Assembly: GCA_022478985.1 (NCBI GenBank)
Contig: JAKSZP010013293.1
Location: 62,001-126,000 of the forward strand
Direction: 5' to 3'
Length of the DNA stretch: 64,000 nt
DNA from: Massospora cicadina
Lineage: Eukaryota > Entomophthoromycota > Entomophthoromycetes > Entomophthorales > Entomophthoraceae
The notes under the pieces are model-generated. The model was not told the DNA's origin and ran no database searches. It worked only from the letters and a program-made list of their open reading frames with translations. Position 1 is the first letter of the stretch. Each line of letters begins with the position of its first letter. Of this stretch, positions 33,619 to 44,400 are shown piece by piece. The position numbers and the translations under genes are program-made.

Positions 33619-34168
33619 TGTCACAATTCTGATATGACTGTATGATAATATTGGAACAGCTAAGGCGGATTGGAAATAATAAGCTGAACATGATATTAGT
33701 TATGATTATTCAGGTACCTTGAGATAAGGCGATATTGGGATATAATGTGTTATTATTGGATCGCCTCTATATAAGGTGATAAGGCAATGTTGACATTTGA
33801 CAAATATGAATTAAATCTCCTACAATTAGGGTGATAGTGAGTTAAAGAATAACAAGCCAAAATTAGGAGAATTGGCAGAATATAATAGTCCAAGCTATGA
33901 GAGTGGTATGATCTGAAGCTGCTGTATATAAGCAAGATGGGCGATTGAGAAAAGGGGTTTTTTAATAGTAGAGAGAGTGGAACATCAATAGGTCACACTA
34001 TTTGTTAAAGTATATAAAGAGTAATTGGGGCGATTGCTCCTATTTTTAGTATATTTTTTAGTGTGTCCAAGGGACTGACGATCCCCACATTGTCTTTCTG
34101 TTGTTCAGTGAGTTTGACCTTTGCGAACAATATGGAAGATCCTACCAATACTGTCCAATTTTATAACA
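33619..34168 (+). repeat. 5' LTR of TE-8 (550 bp)
   Basis: TGTCACAATTCTG to TTATAACA. A TATATAAG promoter-like box lies at 33925-33932 and is present in both copies. An ATG (34132) near the end opens the gag frame. The end is set by the target duplication on the matching 3' copy, not by guesswork. Confidence 0.9.
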
Positions 34169-34169
34169 G

Positions 34170-34187
34170 TGGTGCTCACTATGGGGA
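34170..34187 (+). other. Primer-binding site of TE-8
   Basis: TGGTGCTCACTATGGGGA, one base after the LTR. The complement ends AGTGAGC-A-CCA, which fits a 7 base acceptor strand, discriminator A and CCA. It is shared with TE-3 and, more diverged, with TE-6 and TE-7. The tRNA is not identified. Confidence 0.75.
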
Positions 34188-35653
34188 GCCCATTAATCAA
34201 CTACCAAGTACTAAGGATCTCCAGTCGCCAGCCATGTCTTACACAGCCTGTGTTGCTGAGAAATCTTCACAAAACACCACACCAGCCAGATATGAGGAAC
34301 TCAAACTCACCTTAGATGCAGTGCTCAAAAAAATGATGATCTACTTCAAGAACGAAATGCTGTCATGAACCAGCTTGATAGCACGTTTAGCTAAATGCAA
34401 ATATTGGGACTACAAAACAAGGAACTTGCCAACTGGTTGGATGATACTATCAAACAGCTGCAGTGTGCAGAGCGGAATTCGCCCAGTGCCTCTCAGTTTT
34501 CTCACTGGGACGAGGAAGAATATGACGCTGGTAGGAGCTACTACATCCAGGATGGTAGTACTGGATATGAATATGATTCAGAGCGCCAATTCCCTCAAGT
34601 AATGGCAGTGCCACCCATGGCAGAAGGCCATGCTACCCCTAAAGCGGCGGACATCTCAACTTCCACTGGTCCAGATTCTCATTGGAATACTGCTTTTGGA
34701 TCCTGACCCATTTTCAGTATGGCCCAAAAAGCTGTGAGCGGGATGAGGAGGTTAATATCGAGAAAAACTACCGTTTAATTACAATGGGAATATTAATGGC
34801 TTATTCAAATGGTTTGAATTTTCAGCAGAAGGTGCATCTGATAGATGGAAGGCTAAACTGTTGATACTTGCCTTGGATGTTGAGGGTGTTAATCAATTCA
34901 CCTATTACCTCCCAAGTAGCTCTGTTACCTATAGAGATATATAATACCATGCTTCGCCTGTTTGGGGGTACCTCAAAGATGTCACAGCAGAAAGTGGAAT
35001 TCTTAACGATTGGATTCCGCTGAAATAGGACTCTCCTGGAGTTCTATGATCGATTTATGATGGAAGCTCATATGCTGATTGGGGCAGGATACTTAGCAGA
35101 AGCTAATGTGTGCATAACCATGACCTCCACAGTAAAGCCATACTAAGAGCTTCACAATGGCATTTTGCCGCTTTTCTAAATGATGACGGTCCCCTGCTCA
35201 GGTTTGTACAGTTTTTGCGTCGCATATCCTCTAACTTTCCACCACCATATATGGAATGGACTACTACTGCCTCTACTGTGCCCGCTTTTCAGGAGAATAC
35301 ACGCATCTGACTCACATTCCATCTAGCAACCCTTAACCTTACTATAACTTGAATCTCATTCTCAGCCAAATAATACTCAACAGTTTAATCAATGTCCAGG
35401 GGCTGGTTACAAAAACCGTCAGCAACCTAGATACTGACAGGACCTAGCTATGCCGAACGTCAGCAATCATCTTACCAATCTGGGCCTGGTTATGCCAAAC
35501 GACCTAAACTTTCTGATCTAGACCATCTTATGAAAAATCAAGGATGCGGCTCTTAAGTGGTCAGCTGTTATGAATGCGGCCACCCTGGTCACTTGGTAAA
35601 ATTTTGCCATAACCGCCGTGTGCACTACATACTTCAAGATCAATACTACCAGG

Positions 35654-35700
35654 AGATCGGTGTATCCCCCCTTTAGGTTGGGACCACCTAGTGCTAAAAA
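35654..35700 (+). mobile_element. 47 bp A-tailed SINE-like insertion in TE-8 gag
   Basis: AAGATCAATACTACCAGG occurs at 35636-35653 and again at 35701-35718, a perfect 18 bp target duplication. The insert begins AGATCGGTGTATCC and ends GGGACCACCTAGTGCTAAAAA. It aligns without gaps over about 37 bases with the complement of 44556-44613. GGTTGGGACC sits where a tRNA B-box (GGTTCGANTCC) would be, which hints at a tRNA-derived SINE. It entered after TE-8 was in place and shifts the gag frame. Confidence 0.7.
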
Positions 35701-35770
35701 AAGATCAATACTACCAGGGAAAAGATGAAGCAAAGTAGAGATGGGACTCTCTACCTCTGTGATTTAACCC

Positions 35771-36680
35771 AAAACGTCCCTGAATAAATAGTACTATATC
35801 CTATGAAAGTCCCTCAGTATGATGATAGAATTTTATACCAGCAGCCAGTTGGAGGAGTAAACGTAGTAACATGAGCTCAAGCTAAATTCTGCAGCGGACA
35901 AAGGATCTAAGAACAACCAAAACTGTATGCCTTTCAAATGCTTGATCAAGCTTCCTTAATATAGCTGGATTCTGCTACAGATGCACCAACTCTGAAAGGA
36001 GTAAATTTTGCACTTCCTGTAGACGACATTATCAAAGAATATACCAAAGTTGGTGAGAGGATGAGTTTTCTTGGAAAATAGATCATATAAATGTCAACAT
36101 ATTAAACAGTCAATATTCCTCTTAATCTGAGTGTAGGTACTGTGATATTTTTGTACCAAAAAATAGAGTTTGCACTATAAAAGATACTGGTGCTTCAGCC
36201 AATATAATTTACACTAAAACGATGGCGAAGCTGACGCTAAAGCCTGATGTGGGCCTTTAAATGGTGTATGGAACTGCTGAGCAGAAAGCCCTATCTTTGA
36301 GGAAGCTTATAGTGCGCTACCTCTGCTCTTTGGGTCCATTGTCATTGTAGCTCTGGCGATTGTGCTACCAAATGAAAACTATGTCTTGAAAATCGTAACT
36401 GCTTTCCTGTGACATTTTGGGGCTGTCATTAATATGACGGAGGAGACCCTTGCCATTTTGGGCCAGCTGGATCTTAAAAAATTTCACCTCTAGCAGAGTG
36501 CCAAAGAATCTGGTGCACATGAGCCATATCATTCTTGAATGTAGTGATGGGGTGATGCCAGTTTGCTATCATTGACTAAAAAGTAAGACTTGGCCCCTTC
36601 CCTAGAAGATATATGAATAACAAGGGATACTTTTCCGAGCTTCAGGGCCCATATCTATTCCTTCTTGACATCAAGTCCTA
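35771..36680 (+). pseudogene. Protease of TE-8, broken
   Basis: The linker YQQPVGGVNVVT is at about 35840. The catalytic motif is intact: DTGASANIIYTKT with GATACTGGTGCT at 36183-36194. The second half (EEAYSALPLLFGSIVIVALA at about 36300; then GAVINMTEETLAIL) is split by a frameshift near 36290 and a stop near 36410. It should process the Gag-Pol polyprotein in a live element. TE-11 also keeps DTGA; TE-3 has DIGA. Confidence 0.75.
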
Positions 36681-38340
36681 GTGAACACCGAGTTAGAGGT
36701 GGAAGTGGCTATTGAGCTATTTAGGAAGTCATTGGGCTCTATCATCAAACACAATTTAAGCCTCATGTGGCTCCATAGGATTATACTTCCAGGCCATGGA
36801 GAGATTGAGGTTTTGTTTACAAACCAGAACGAACCAATGCAAATCTGCTTACAAAAAATAGTGGCATATTTATATTTGACTCCAATAGAAGAGGTCCTTC
36901 AAGTTCATGATTTTGGGTCATTGGATGATTTTAGTCTATCAGTTGAGGCACCAGCCGGTGTAATGATTGTGGTACCATGGAGTAATTTAATAAAGCTATT
37001 GAAAGAACAAAAAGACCAAGCAATAGCTTTATCACTTATAAGCATAAGGGTATTTTTGCTTTCAACTAACATGAAATAGGTTGTTCTTGGGGGTGGTCCA
37101 TCAAGTGGACACAGGAGATCATCCCCCTATAAGGTCTTAACCATACTGCTGATAGAGGGCGCGGAAGACATTGTCACTAATAAAATTGACAAGTTGCTGG
37201 AGCAAGGGATACTCAAAACATCCAAGAGTCTGCGGGCTTCGCCCATTCTGATTGTAAAAAAGAAGGCCATCAATAAAGGCATAGTAATAGACTACTGGAA
37301 GCTCAATAGTATTACAAAAAAGGGCTCAAACCCCTTGTCAAGGATTAATGATGCTTTGGATCGATTAGGGGGAGCCCGTTATCTTAAGTGATAGACTTGA
37401 TATCAGGTTACTGGAAAATCGAGCTACCCATGGCAGAATAGAAAAAATGCACTATTTCACATCCAAAGGCCTTTTATAACCGATTCAGATGCCTCAAGGG
37501 CTGTGTAACGCCCCAGCTAAATTTCAGCGAGCTATGGATACTATTCTTTGTGACCTGAAACTGTCATGCATCCTTATATACCTCAATGATTTTAATGTTT
37601 TCTCTCGAACCTTTTTGGAGCACCTTAATCATTTAGAAGCAGTATTCCACCAGCTTGCTGAAGCAAACATCAAAATTAAGCCTCTAAAATGTAACTTCTT
37701 CAAAATAAGTTGGAATACCTGGGGTTTGTGGTAGACTCTAAGTGTCTGAGACCACAGCTGGCTAAGGTGGAGGCCATCAGCAAAATGACTACACCTAATA
37801 GTAAATGCAACATACAAGTATTTTTGGGAATGGTTGGCTATTACCAGCGCTTCATCCCTATTTTAGCTTTATTGAGGGACCACTATGTGAGTTGTTATAA
37901 AATAGATGCTGTGTTTGAAAAAACGGAACGTCATCAATACGCCTTCAATACACTTTATATGGCACTGATCAGTTCACTAGTTTTACGTTATCCAAACTTT
38001 GATAAGGAGTTTATCATTCAGATGGATGCATTCCTTTCTGCAGTTGGGGCGGTAATTTCTCAGAAAGATAACAAGTGAGAAGAGCATCCTGTAGCATACT
38101 GCAGTTAAATTATGAACTGCCATGAACGTAATTATACTGTGATCAAGTGGGAGTGCTTAGCGGAGATCTACGCATATAAGTAATTTAGAGTCTACTCGCA
38201 TGAGGTAAAGTTTAGAGTCATAACAGATCATGCGTCATTACACTTGTTGCAGGACCTCAAAATCCTGAAGGCCATTTGGATTGATGGGCTCTTAAGCTAC
38301 AGGCTTATGATTTCAAGATCCTTCATCGGCCAGGAGCAAA
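36681..38340 (+). pseudogene. Reverse transcriptase and RNase H of TE-8, broken
   Basis: The linker frame 36681-37079 (132 codons) precedes LEQGILKTSKSLRASPILIV at 37194. Reverse transcriptase continues with RINDALDRLGGARY, MPQGLCNAPAKFQRAMD at 37489, and ILIYLNDFNVFSRTF, where the catalytic YLDD is YLND. RNase H is at about 37960-38300: FIIQMDAFLSAVGAVISQK, HERNYTVIKWECLAE, VITDHASLHLLQ. At least four frame changes. Confidence 0.85.
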
Positions 38341-39618
38341 GCATCAGAACGCCAACTGTTTATCTCCTTTGCAAACTGTTGCCAGGATAGTGAACCTCAG
38401 TGATGTGATGTATGATAAGATGCTCAGCGGAAAATATGATGACGAACCGCCCCAAATGATCAAAGCATTAAATGAGATGTGAACGAATACCTTCTAATGG
38501 AATAGGGAACTGTATAAGCGGATTGGAAATTCTACGGTGAATTTTCCAAGACCCTCAGCATAGCCAGGAATTATTATGAGCGCCCACAAGGCAGGCAGAT
38601 ATTTTGGGTTGTGAAAGACAATGGAGTTGTTGCACCCTCGTTACTAATGGGAAAGTATGAGCTTTGATGTGCTCAAAACCATTTCCTGTTGCCACCAGTG
38701 CCAAGTGGATAATCTATTCCGCCGTAAGATTTCATACTAGATAGTGAAATCACATTTTGCTTTGCACACGGTAACCCTTGATGTTGTTGTTCCTTGTCAA
38801 CAGGAGCCATCTGGTGTAAGTACATTCTGGTGGCAATTGACCACTTGACCCGGTGGGTCAAAGTGAGGGAAATAAGGGATTTTTACTAGTCACAGTGGCC
38901 AAGTTCATAATGGAATGCATTATTCAGTGACACGGCTGCCCTCAGTTCATTCCCTTTGATAATGGAACCAACTTGACCTTGCACATCCTCCCCAAACTGA
39001 AAGAGCTTATGGGTATCCGCAGGGTTTTGATGACTCAATACCACCCTGAGTCCAATGGATTGTTCAAATGGGTGAATGGGACTATGGTGAACATAGTAAA
39101 AAAACAAGTAATGGAGTGACCTTCTGATTGGAGCTCCCTCCTTTCCACTGCCATATTTACCTATAACATTAGTTTACCATTCTGACACTGGGAAGTGCCC
39201 CTTTTAACTATTATACAGCCCAAACCTGGCTCTTCTGGCATTACTCTATTTGTGTGTAGAAGATACAAGCGGAATGGAACCCCTCTGCTATTTGACTAAC
39301 CTTGCAAACACTCTGATCAAATTGCAAACTAAAGCATATTCTATCAGATTAGCCAAAAAGAACATGAATCAGGCTGCCAATCAGGTATGTTGTAGTGGGT
39401 TGGTGCAGTTAAAAGAAGGCGATATGGTTCTATTCCATGACCAACATGGGTTTGGGTGGAAACACAAGCTGGCCAGTATTTGGATTGGTCCGTTCAAAGT
39501 TATATAAAACTGGCTTCAATGCATATACCATCAAGGACCCCGAAAGTGGTCAGATCATTAGCTAAGTGCATGCAAAGTTTATCTGACCATACAAGCAATA
39601 GGAGACTTATGTCCAGTC
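38341..39618 (+). pseudogene. Integrase of TE-8, broken
   Basis: The linker NANCLS is near 38350. The zinc-binding half keeps MSAHKAGRYFG (the second His of HHCC is lost) and CHQCQVDNLF near 38690. Core: ILVAIDHLTRWVKV (Asp present, 38823), FIPFDNGTNLTLHILPKLKE (Asp present), NGLFKWVNGTM, where the third catalytic residue Glu is Lys. The C-terminal frame 39250-39507 has QLKEGDMVLFHDQHGFGWKH and IWIGPFKVI, an SH3-like fold region. Opposite-strand frames here are shadows. Confidence 0.85.
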
Positions 39619-39631
39619 AAGGAGGGGGTAA
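39619..39631 (+). other. Polypurine tract of TE-8
   Basis: AAGGAGGGGGTAA directly before TGTCATGATT of the 3' LTR. The TE-11 equivalent is CAAGGAGGGGGTAATAT on its own strand. Confidence 0.8.
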
Positions 39632-40187
39632 TGTCATGATTCTGATATGACTGGACGATAATCTTGGAACAGCTAGGGCTGATTGGAAATAATCCGCCGA
39701 ACATGTTATTTATGATTATCTAAGTGACTTGAGATGAGGTAATATTGGAATATAATGGTTTATTATTGGATCGCCTCTAAATAAGGTGATATGGCGATAA
39801 GATGATGTTGACATTTGACGATTTGAAATTAAATCGCCTATAATTAGGATGATAGAGAGCTAAAGAATAACAAGCTGAAATTGACGAAAATTGGCTGAAT
39901 AGATTAGTCCAAGCTATGAGAGTGGTATGATCTGAAGCTGCTGTATATAAGCAAGATGGGTGATTGAGAGAAAGGGTTTGTTAATAGTAGAGAGAGAGCG
40001 GAACAGCAAGAGGTCGCTGTATCTATTAGAGTAAATAAAGAGTTGTTGGGGCGATTGATCCTATTTTTAGTATATTTTCAAGTGTGTCCAAGGGCCAACG
40101 ATTCCTACATCATCTGTCTGTTGTTCAGTTGGTTTGCTAGTGAAAACAATATGGCAGATCCCACCAATACTGCCCGAACTTATAACA
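39632..40187 (+). repeat. 3' LTR of TE-8 (556 bp)
   Basis: TGTCATGATTCTG to TTATAACA, followed by TAGGG and then TE-7 sequence. It includes the gag start (ATGGCAGATCCC at 40151). TATATAAG is at 39944 and AATAAAG near 40034. Confidence 0.9.
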
Positions 40188-41400
40188 TAGGGTAAAATAG
40201 AACAGGAGTACTAGGCAACGCAGTTGGAAAGAAATTGAAAGCATTTTGAAAACAGTCAGTCCAGTTGAAGTTGGCGCTTTTCTACAATAACTCAAAGAGC
40301 GGAGCTCCAATACAACTGAAGGTGGGAATGAACCGCCAGTAGTACCTAACCATCCATAAAGCACCTGTAAAAGTCAACTTATTACTTGAAAAAATCATCT
40401 TGAGTATAGCTTCCACCCTTACCAGCTAAGGACTGAGCCATTTTAATACTGCTATAAACCCAAGATATTCTAGTTGCGTCTTGAAAAAATGGCAGTTCGA
40501 GGATTGATATTGAAATCAGTGTCAGTTAGTTGGCGGAACAGTTATTCTAAGTGGTCAAGATGCTCTGTGAACATCAGCATGAACATGTCAATATTTTCAA
40601 GGTAAACTAGAACGAAGGATAGCTTCAGGTCACCCAAGATAGTATCCATAGCACGCTGGAACGTAGCCAGGGCGTTGCACAAACCCTGTGGCATACATGT
40701 AGGCTTTAACCCCTTGAGGCGATTATAGTACATTTCTCATGTTCCACTGCGGCATCTTAATCTGCCAGTATCCCAATATCAGGTCCATGGCAAAGAATTA
40801 TTTCGCTCCTCCCAGCTGATCTAAAGAATCATCAATTTTCAGGAGAGGATAGGAGTCCTTATTTTTGATGATATTGAGCTTCCAGTAGTTGATGACCACC
40901 TGGTTTGTGCCATTTTTTCTCTTAACAACGAGCACTGGTGATGCCCACTGACTCTTAAATAGCTCTGATATTTCCTGTTCAAGAAAATTATCTACCTCAT
41001 TAAAGACAACTTCTTCCTCAGCTTTAGAGTTCCGGATGGGCCATGACCAAATGGGAGGGTGGTCTCCCATTTCTACCAATGCACCACCATGTGTGCGCAA
41101 CTCAAATTATGGTCATTGGATGCAAAAATATTGAGGTATTTTTAAACAGTGACCTCGTTCTATCTTTCTGTTCCTTCAACAGCCCAGTCAGAGCTTTCAG
41201 CGAAACCACTGTTATTAAGCCAAGTGAGGTTTTACAGGTAGAACAAAGTCCTCCCAGACCCAAAATCATTAATATGGCGGACTTCATCAATAGGAATCTA
41301 GTGTAAATAAGCCACCATTTTGTGCCTTTGGACTGTCATATATTTTTCTCTATTGATCTACTAGAATAATTTTTCACTTTCCTATGCCATGAAATAGTAG
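40188..41400 (-). pseudogene. Reverse transcriptase of TE-7, upstream of the TE-8 insertion
   Basis: Minus strand: RNase H lead-in TPVLFYP at 40210-40190, then reverse transcriptase at 41100-40542 with SQWASPVLVVKRKNGTNQVV, YWKLNIIKNKDSYP, MPQGLCNALATFQRAMD and VLVYLENIDMF, so the YLDD site is YLEN. The 41290-41102 frame covers the linker (LLKEQKDRTRSLF). It joins in sense with 33391-33618 across TE-8. Confidence 0.8.
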
Positions 41401-42100
41401 CCCTAGAGTCACATGGGAGTTTAAGCTGCGATTGCTGGTAGGGCCCCACATTTTCCCCATATAGTCCTTCAGGGAAGTCTATATTGAACTCGGTACCTAT
41501 TATGAAATGATGACCAGAAGGTATGCTTATAGTTCTCGCTGACTATAGCGGAATACCTTTGTACTCATAGATCTGGTTATGGAGGGCTCTGGTCCTCTGC
41601 TTAATCTACTAATAACCAAGAATTCACCTATCGTTGTATGTAAGATTAATTTGACTAGAGCGGATTGAGTCCTTTGGGACTTCTCTGGAGTTAAAGTAAA
41701 TGGGGATCTGCTGGTCTAGAATACTAATGGTTTCTTCCACCAAATTGACCACGGCCCAAATCACTGCACTGATGTGACTCCATATACATGTTATAATTGT
41801 ATTAAGCAAAACCACAGCCAGAGCGGATACCCCAACTGACCTAAACCTCAAAGGCAATGCGCTGTAAGCTCCCTCTGACACAGTGCTATATGCTCCTGCG
41901 GTTCCATACACTACTCTGTGGTTTACATCCAGCCTCAGTGTAAAGCTTAGACATGAGCTTGGTTGATATTATATTGATGGGAGCCAGTATCAATAATTGA
42001 GTTAATTTGGTATTTTGCACAAAAATGTCACAATATGTATACTCCAAATAAGAAGAACTTTTGGTGTTAATCACTTAAACATTCAAGGGATTTTGGTTAT
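41401..42100 (-). pseudogene. Protease of TE-7, broken
   Basis: Minus strand near 41995 spells IIDTG in one frame and APINIISTKLMSKL in the next: a one-base loss inside the active-site motif. The 41911-41624 frame continues with EGAYSALPLRFRSVGVSALA. Two defects (frameshift at the active site, later stops) make it inactive. Confidence 0.75.
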
Positions 42101-43587
42101 TCAGAAAAGTAAGAATACCATTGCTGACAGGTGGATACCATGAGCAATTTTCCTTACTGGAATCCCCACTTCCACCCCCCTAGATCTGCGACATGTGTTG
42201 AAGGTTTGCCTTCAACTGTACCTTTCTACTCAAGGAGTTGCCAGGCGTATGGCTTTTGTACATCTCATTGGAGCTCCATGTCTGTGGTATTGGGGTCTCT
42301 CCCTCAGCTTGAGGCCAATATATTGCATGAAATTTGTTAATATAATGATCCGTTGGGGTGAGTACTGGGACTGACATAAAGAAACTTTAAGGAATCATCA
42401 GGAACAGTTAGGTTTGATTTAGCAGAACTAGAGTATACCATCTATACTTCATTCAACCTTTTCCCTGTTTGTTTGGGGCAACTGGTATTGCATAGAAATT
42501 TAGTTTTCCTGGACAGCTAGCTGCATAATGGCCTCATTAGCTTCACGAGAAACAAACATTTGTAAATGGCACTCATCTCTGCATCACACCCACAGATTAG
42601 AACTGAACTTAATTGATGGATTGTAATTTGGCTGAGGAAAAACTGGATGAGGAAAATGGGGACGGAAAGGACTCTCCAGAGCGTAAGTGGACAAGTGTTC
42701 CCCAAAGGATTATAAACAAGTCATTGTTGTCCATTTATGATGGGGATTCAGTAGTAGTTTCAGGGTCTTTCCGTTCCACATTAGGAGCACTAAAAGTGAT
42801 GGATAGATGGTGTAATTGACTGACAATATTAATAGCTCCGCATTATCTTGAAGAATGTAATACATAGAATTATACAGTTCACAATATGGCTTAACAGCCG
42901 CCGTCATTTCTGACCTTACCTCCTAATTAGTTATGACATTTGCTCTCACCAACTCATGAGCCTCAGCGATAAAATGCTCCGCAAATTCCACCAAGTACTT
43001 ATTATCTTGAACTGAATTGTCAAAGACTCTGCTTTGCACCGCACCATTTTCACCACGCCCCCAAATAGGCGATCAAAGTCTCCTTCACCTCTTGATATGC
43101 TACAGTACTATTTTTAAAGTAGCATGTGACCTGGTCGGTGCTTGTGAAATACAAAGCAGATAACAACAGTTTAGCTTTCATCTGATTGCAAACCCCCTCT
43201 ACAACAAAACGTAAAACGCTTGAAAACCCATGTATGTCTCCATCACGGTTAAATGGGGGCAGCTTGTCGCTGCAGACTTCCTCCACCCTAACAGCCTCAT
43301 CTAATTTACACTCTGCACAGTATAGCCACTTGGTAGTGTTGCCCAAGAGGTTGGCAAGTTGGATGTTTGGTCATTCACCAGGTGCAGTTAGTGAAAGGCT
43401 TTGGTGAGCTGATTGGTTATACTTTCATTTTCTCAGAAATGCATTCTTTGATCCTGAATTAGTGTATCCAAGGCAAGATTTAGTTCCGCGTATTGAGACA
43501 ACTCATAAACTGGGGTAGTTCTTCGTCAAAGAGAGCTGGCTGCATCATGACTTTGCAGAATATGAAGCTTTTTAAGTGTTGATCAAT
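42101..43587 (-). pseudogene. gag of TE-7, broken
   Basis: Minus strand frames 43346-43050 (MGNTTKWLYCAECKLDEAVR), 42907-42710 (AAVKPYCELYNSMYYILQDN) and 42705-42517 follow the TE-8 gag order; KPYCELYN equals KPY.ELHN there. The frame also appears to cross the primer site (VHYMGPIDQ). The zinc knuckle is not recognisable in one frame. Plus-strand frames are shadows. Confidence 0.65.
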
Positions 43588-43609
43588 GGGCCCCATGTAG
43601 TGGACACTA
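43588..43609 (-). other. Primer-binding site of TE-7, decayed
   Basis: The minus strand reads TAGTGTCCACTACATGGGGC next to the LTR, a degraded match to TGGTGCTCACTATGGGGA of TE-8, with the same one-base spacer. Confidence 0.55.
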
Positions 43610-43610
43610 C

Positions 43611-44120
43611 TTTTAACTTTTCATCAATATTAGTTGAATCTTATGTGCTTGTTGCTAAGGATAAAACCATTGAGCGACTGTTGATCGATATGGTGATTGC
43701 CAATCCTCAAGAAATAACAATTAAGTATAAATATAAGGAGCTATCGCCCTACAAAAACCCAGTTTATTTAATATATAATAACGGACTACTTCCGTTAAAC
43801 TCATTTCTTCCTTATTCTTATTATTATTATTATTATTCTAAAAAGACCCCCTTTCATATGCTCACACTCAACTCTTAATTCTTAATATCAATAAGGCCAA
43901 CTCTTCCGCTTAGTAATTTCTCTATATAATACAAGTTTTAGGTGTTTCATTCTACCATCAATGTTTCAGAGGAATTCGCTCAATTTGCTGAACTAGGAAT
44001 ACTTCAATCAATATCCTCACAACAACTAAAATTTCCACTCAATCTCAAGGCACATCTCAACTCTAAATTACAATCTGCCAGATCGATACCTCATTGTCCA
44101 GTCATATCAATTCCTCAACA
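43611..44120 (-). repeat. 5' LTR of TE-7
   Basis: 510 bp partner of 31497-31987. A TTA microsatellite (about 43817-43838) is expanded here; the partner has only TTCTTCTTATTCC at that place. The outer end is TTCCTCAACA. Confidence 0.8.
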
Positions 44121-44400
44121 CCAATCATAAATCTTATGGTTGTTATATAACCTTAAAAAGCTTGAGGGTCGGCTGGCAAGGTGGGCGTTGAAGCGCCAGG
44201 CCTATGACTCTGAAGTGATACATTGATTGTGGTCATCTTATTAAAATGCTACCAGACATTCATTGCTACCATTGTGTCTGCACTAGTTCCTATGCTAATC
44301 AATTATTTAAGAAGATGAAAATCCTTAAGTATAATGACAAGCTGTTGCAATTTTACATCCTTTACAAGGAGCTCCGTTAGTGTGCCAGGCCAACGATATG
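44121..44400 (+). pseudogene. TE-6 RNase H end and linker, resumed after TE-7
   Basis: The plus strand resumes with TNHKSYGC, then LKKLEGRLARWALKRQAYDS and EVIH, the end of RNase H. Next LFKKMKILKYNDKLLQFYIL aligns with the TE-11 linker (MFNKMLSGKYNDEPPPVIKV). Similarity ends near 44400. Confidence 0.7.

Larger units (their letters stand above)
34132..35770 (+). pseudogene. gag of TE-8, starting inside the LTR; broken
   Basis: The gag frame begins MEDPTNTVQFYNSGAHYGEP: the first 12 codons are LTR, then the frame passes through the primer-binding site. The frame extends upstream to an ATG at 34063, but 34132 has the better context (ACAATATGG) and the 3' LTR has ATGGCAGATCCC at the same place. 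The coiled segment YEELKLTLDAVLKKMM ends in a stop at 34366. It continues in other frames: LGLQNKELANWLDD, then VTYRDIY and KPY.ELHNG near 35150. An intact zinc knuckle, CYECGHPGHLVKFC (CX2CX4HX4C), is at 35566-35607. A SINE-like insertion follows it. Confidence 0.8.
33619..40187 (+). mobile_element. TE-8: full-length, innermost Ty3/gypsy element (family alpha)
   Basis: 6569 bp on the plus strand: LTR 33619-34168, primer site 34170, gag, protease, reverse transcriptase, RNase H, integrase, purine tract 39619-39631, LTR 39632-40187. It is flanked by TATGG (33614-33618) and TAGGG (40188-40192), a 5 bp target duplication with one change. Removing one copy restores the TE-7 reading YPNF on the minus strand. 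In the first 74 aligned LTR bases I count about 10 differences. Every gene is broken. Confidence 0.9.
31497..44120 (-). mobile_element. TE-7: Ty3/gypsy element (family alpha) split by TE-8
   Basis: Minus-strand element with LTRs at 31497-31987 and 43611-44120. Order from the right: primer site, gag, protease, reverse transcriptase, TE-8 insertion, RNase H, integrase, purine tract. It lies in the TE-6 RNase H: the frame reading FQVI to the left resumes as TNHKSYGC to the right. The 5 bases on each side (GAAAA, CCAAT) occupy the same codon position but match at only two places. Length without TE-8 is about 6.05 kb. Confidence 0.8.

Noticed and set aside
36681..37079. 132-codon frame in TE-8 as a separate gene.
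   Set aside because: It aligns with the linker between protease and reverse transcriptase of family alpha.
40140..40190. A second copy of the TE-8 gag start after its 3' LTR, suggesting a tandem LTR-internal-LTR-internal array.
   Set aside because: The homology stops at TATAACA, directly followed by TAGGG, the partner of TATGG before the 5' LTR. The LTR simply includes the gag start.
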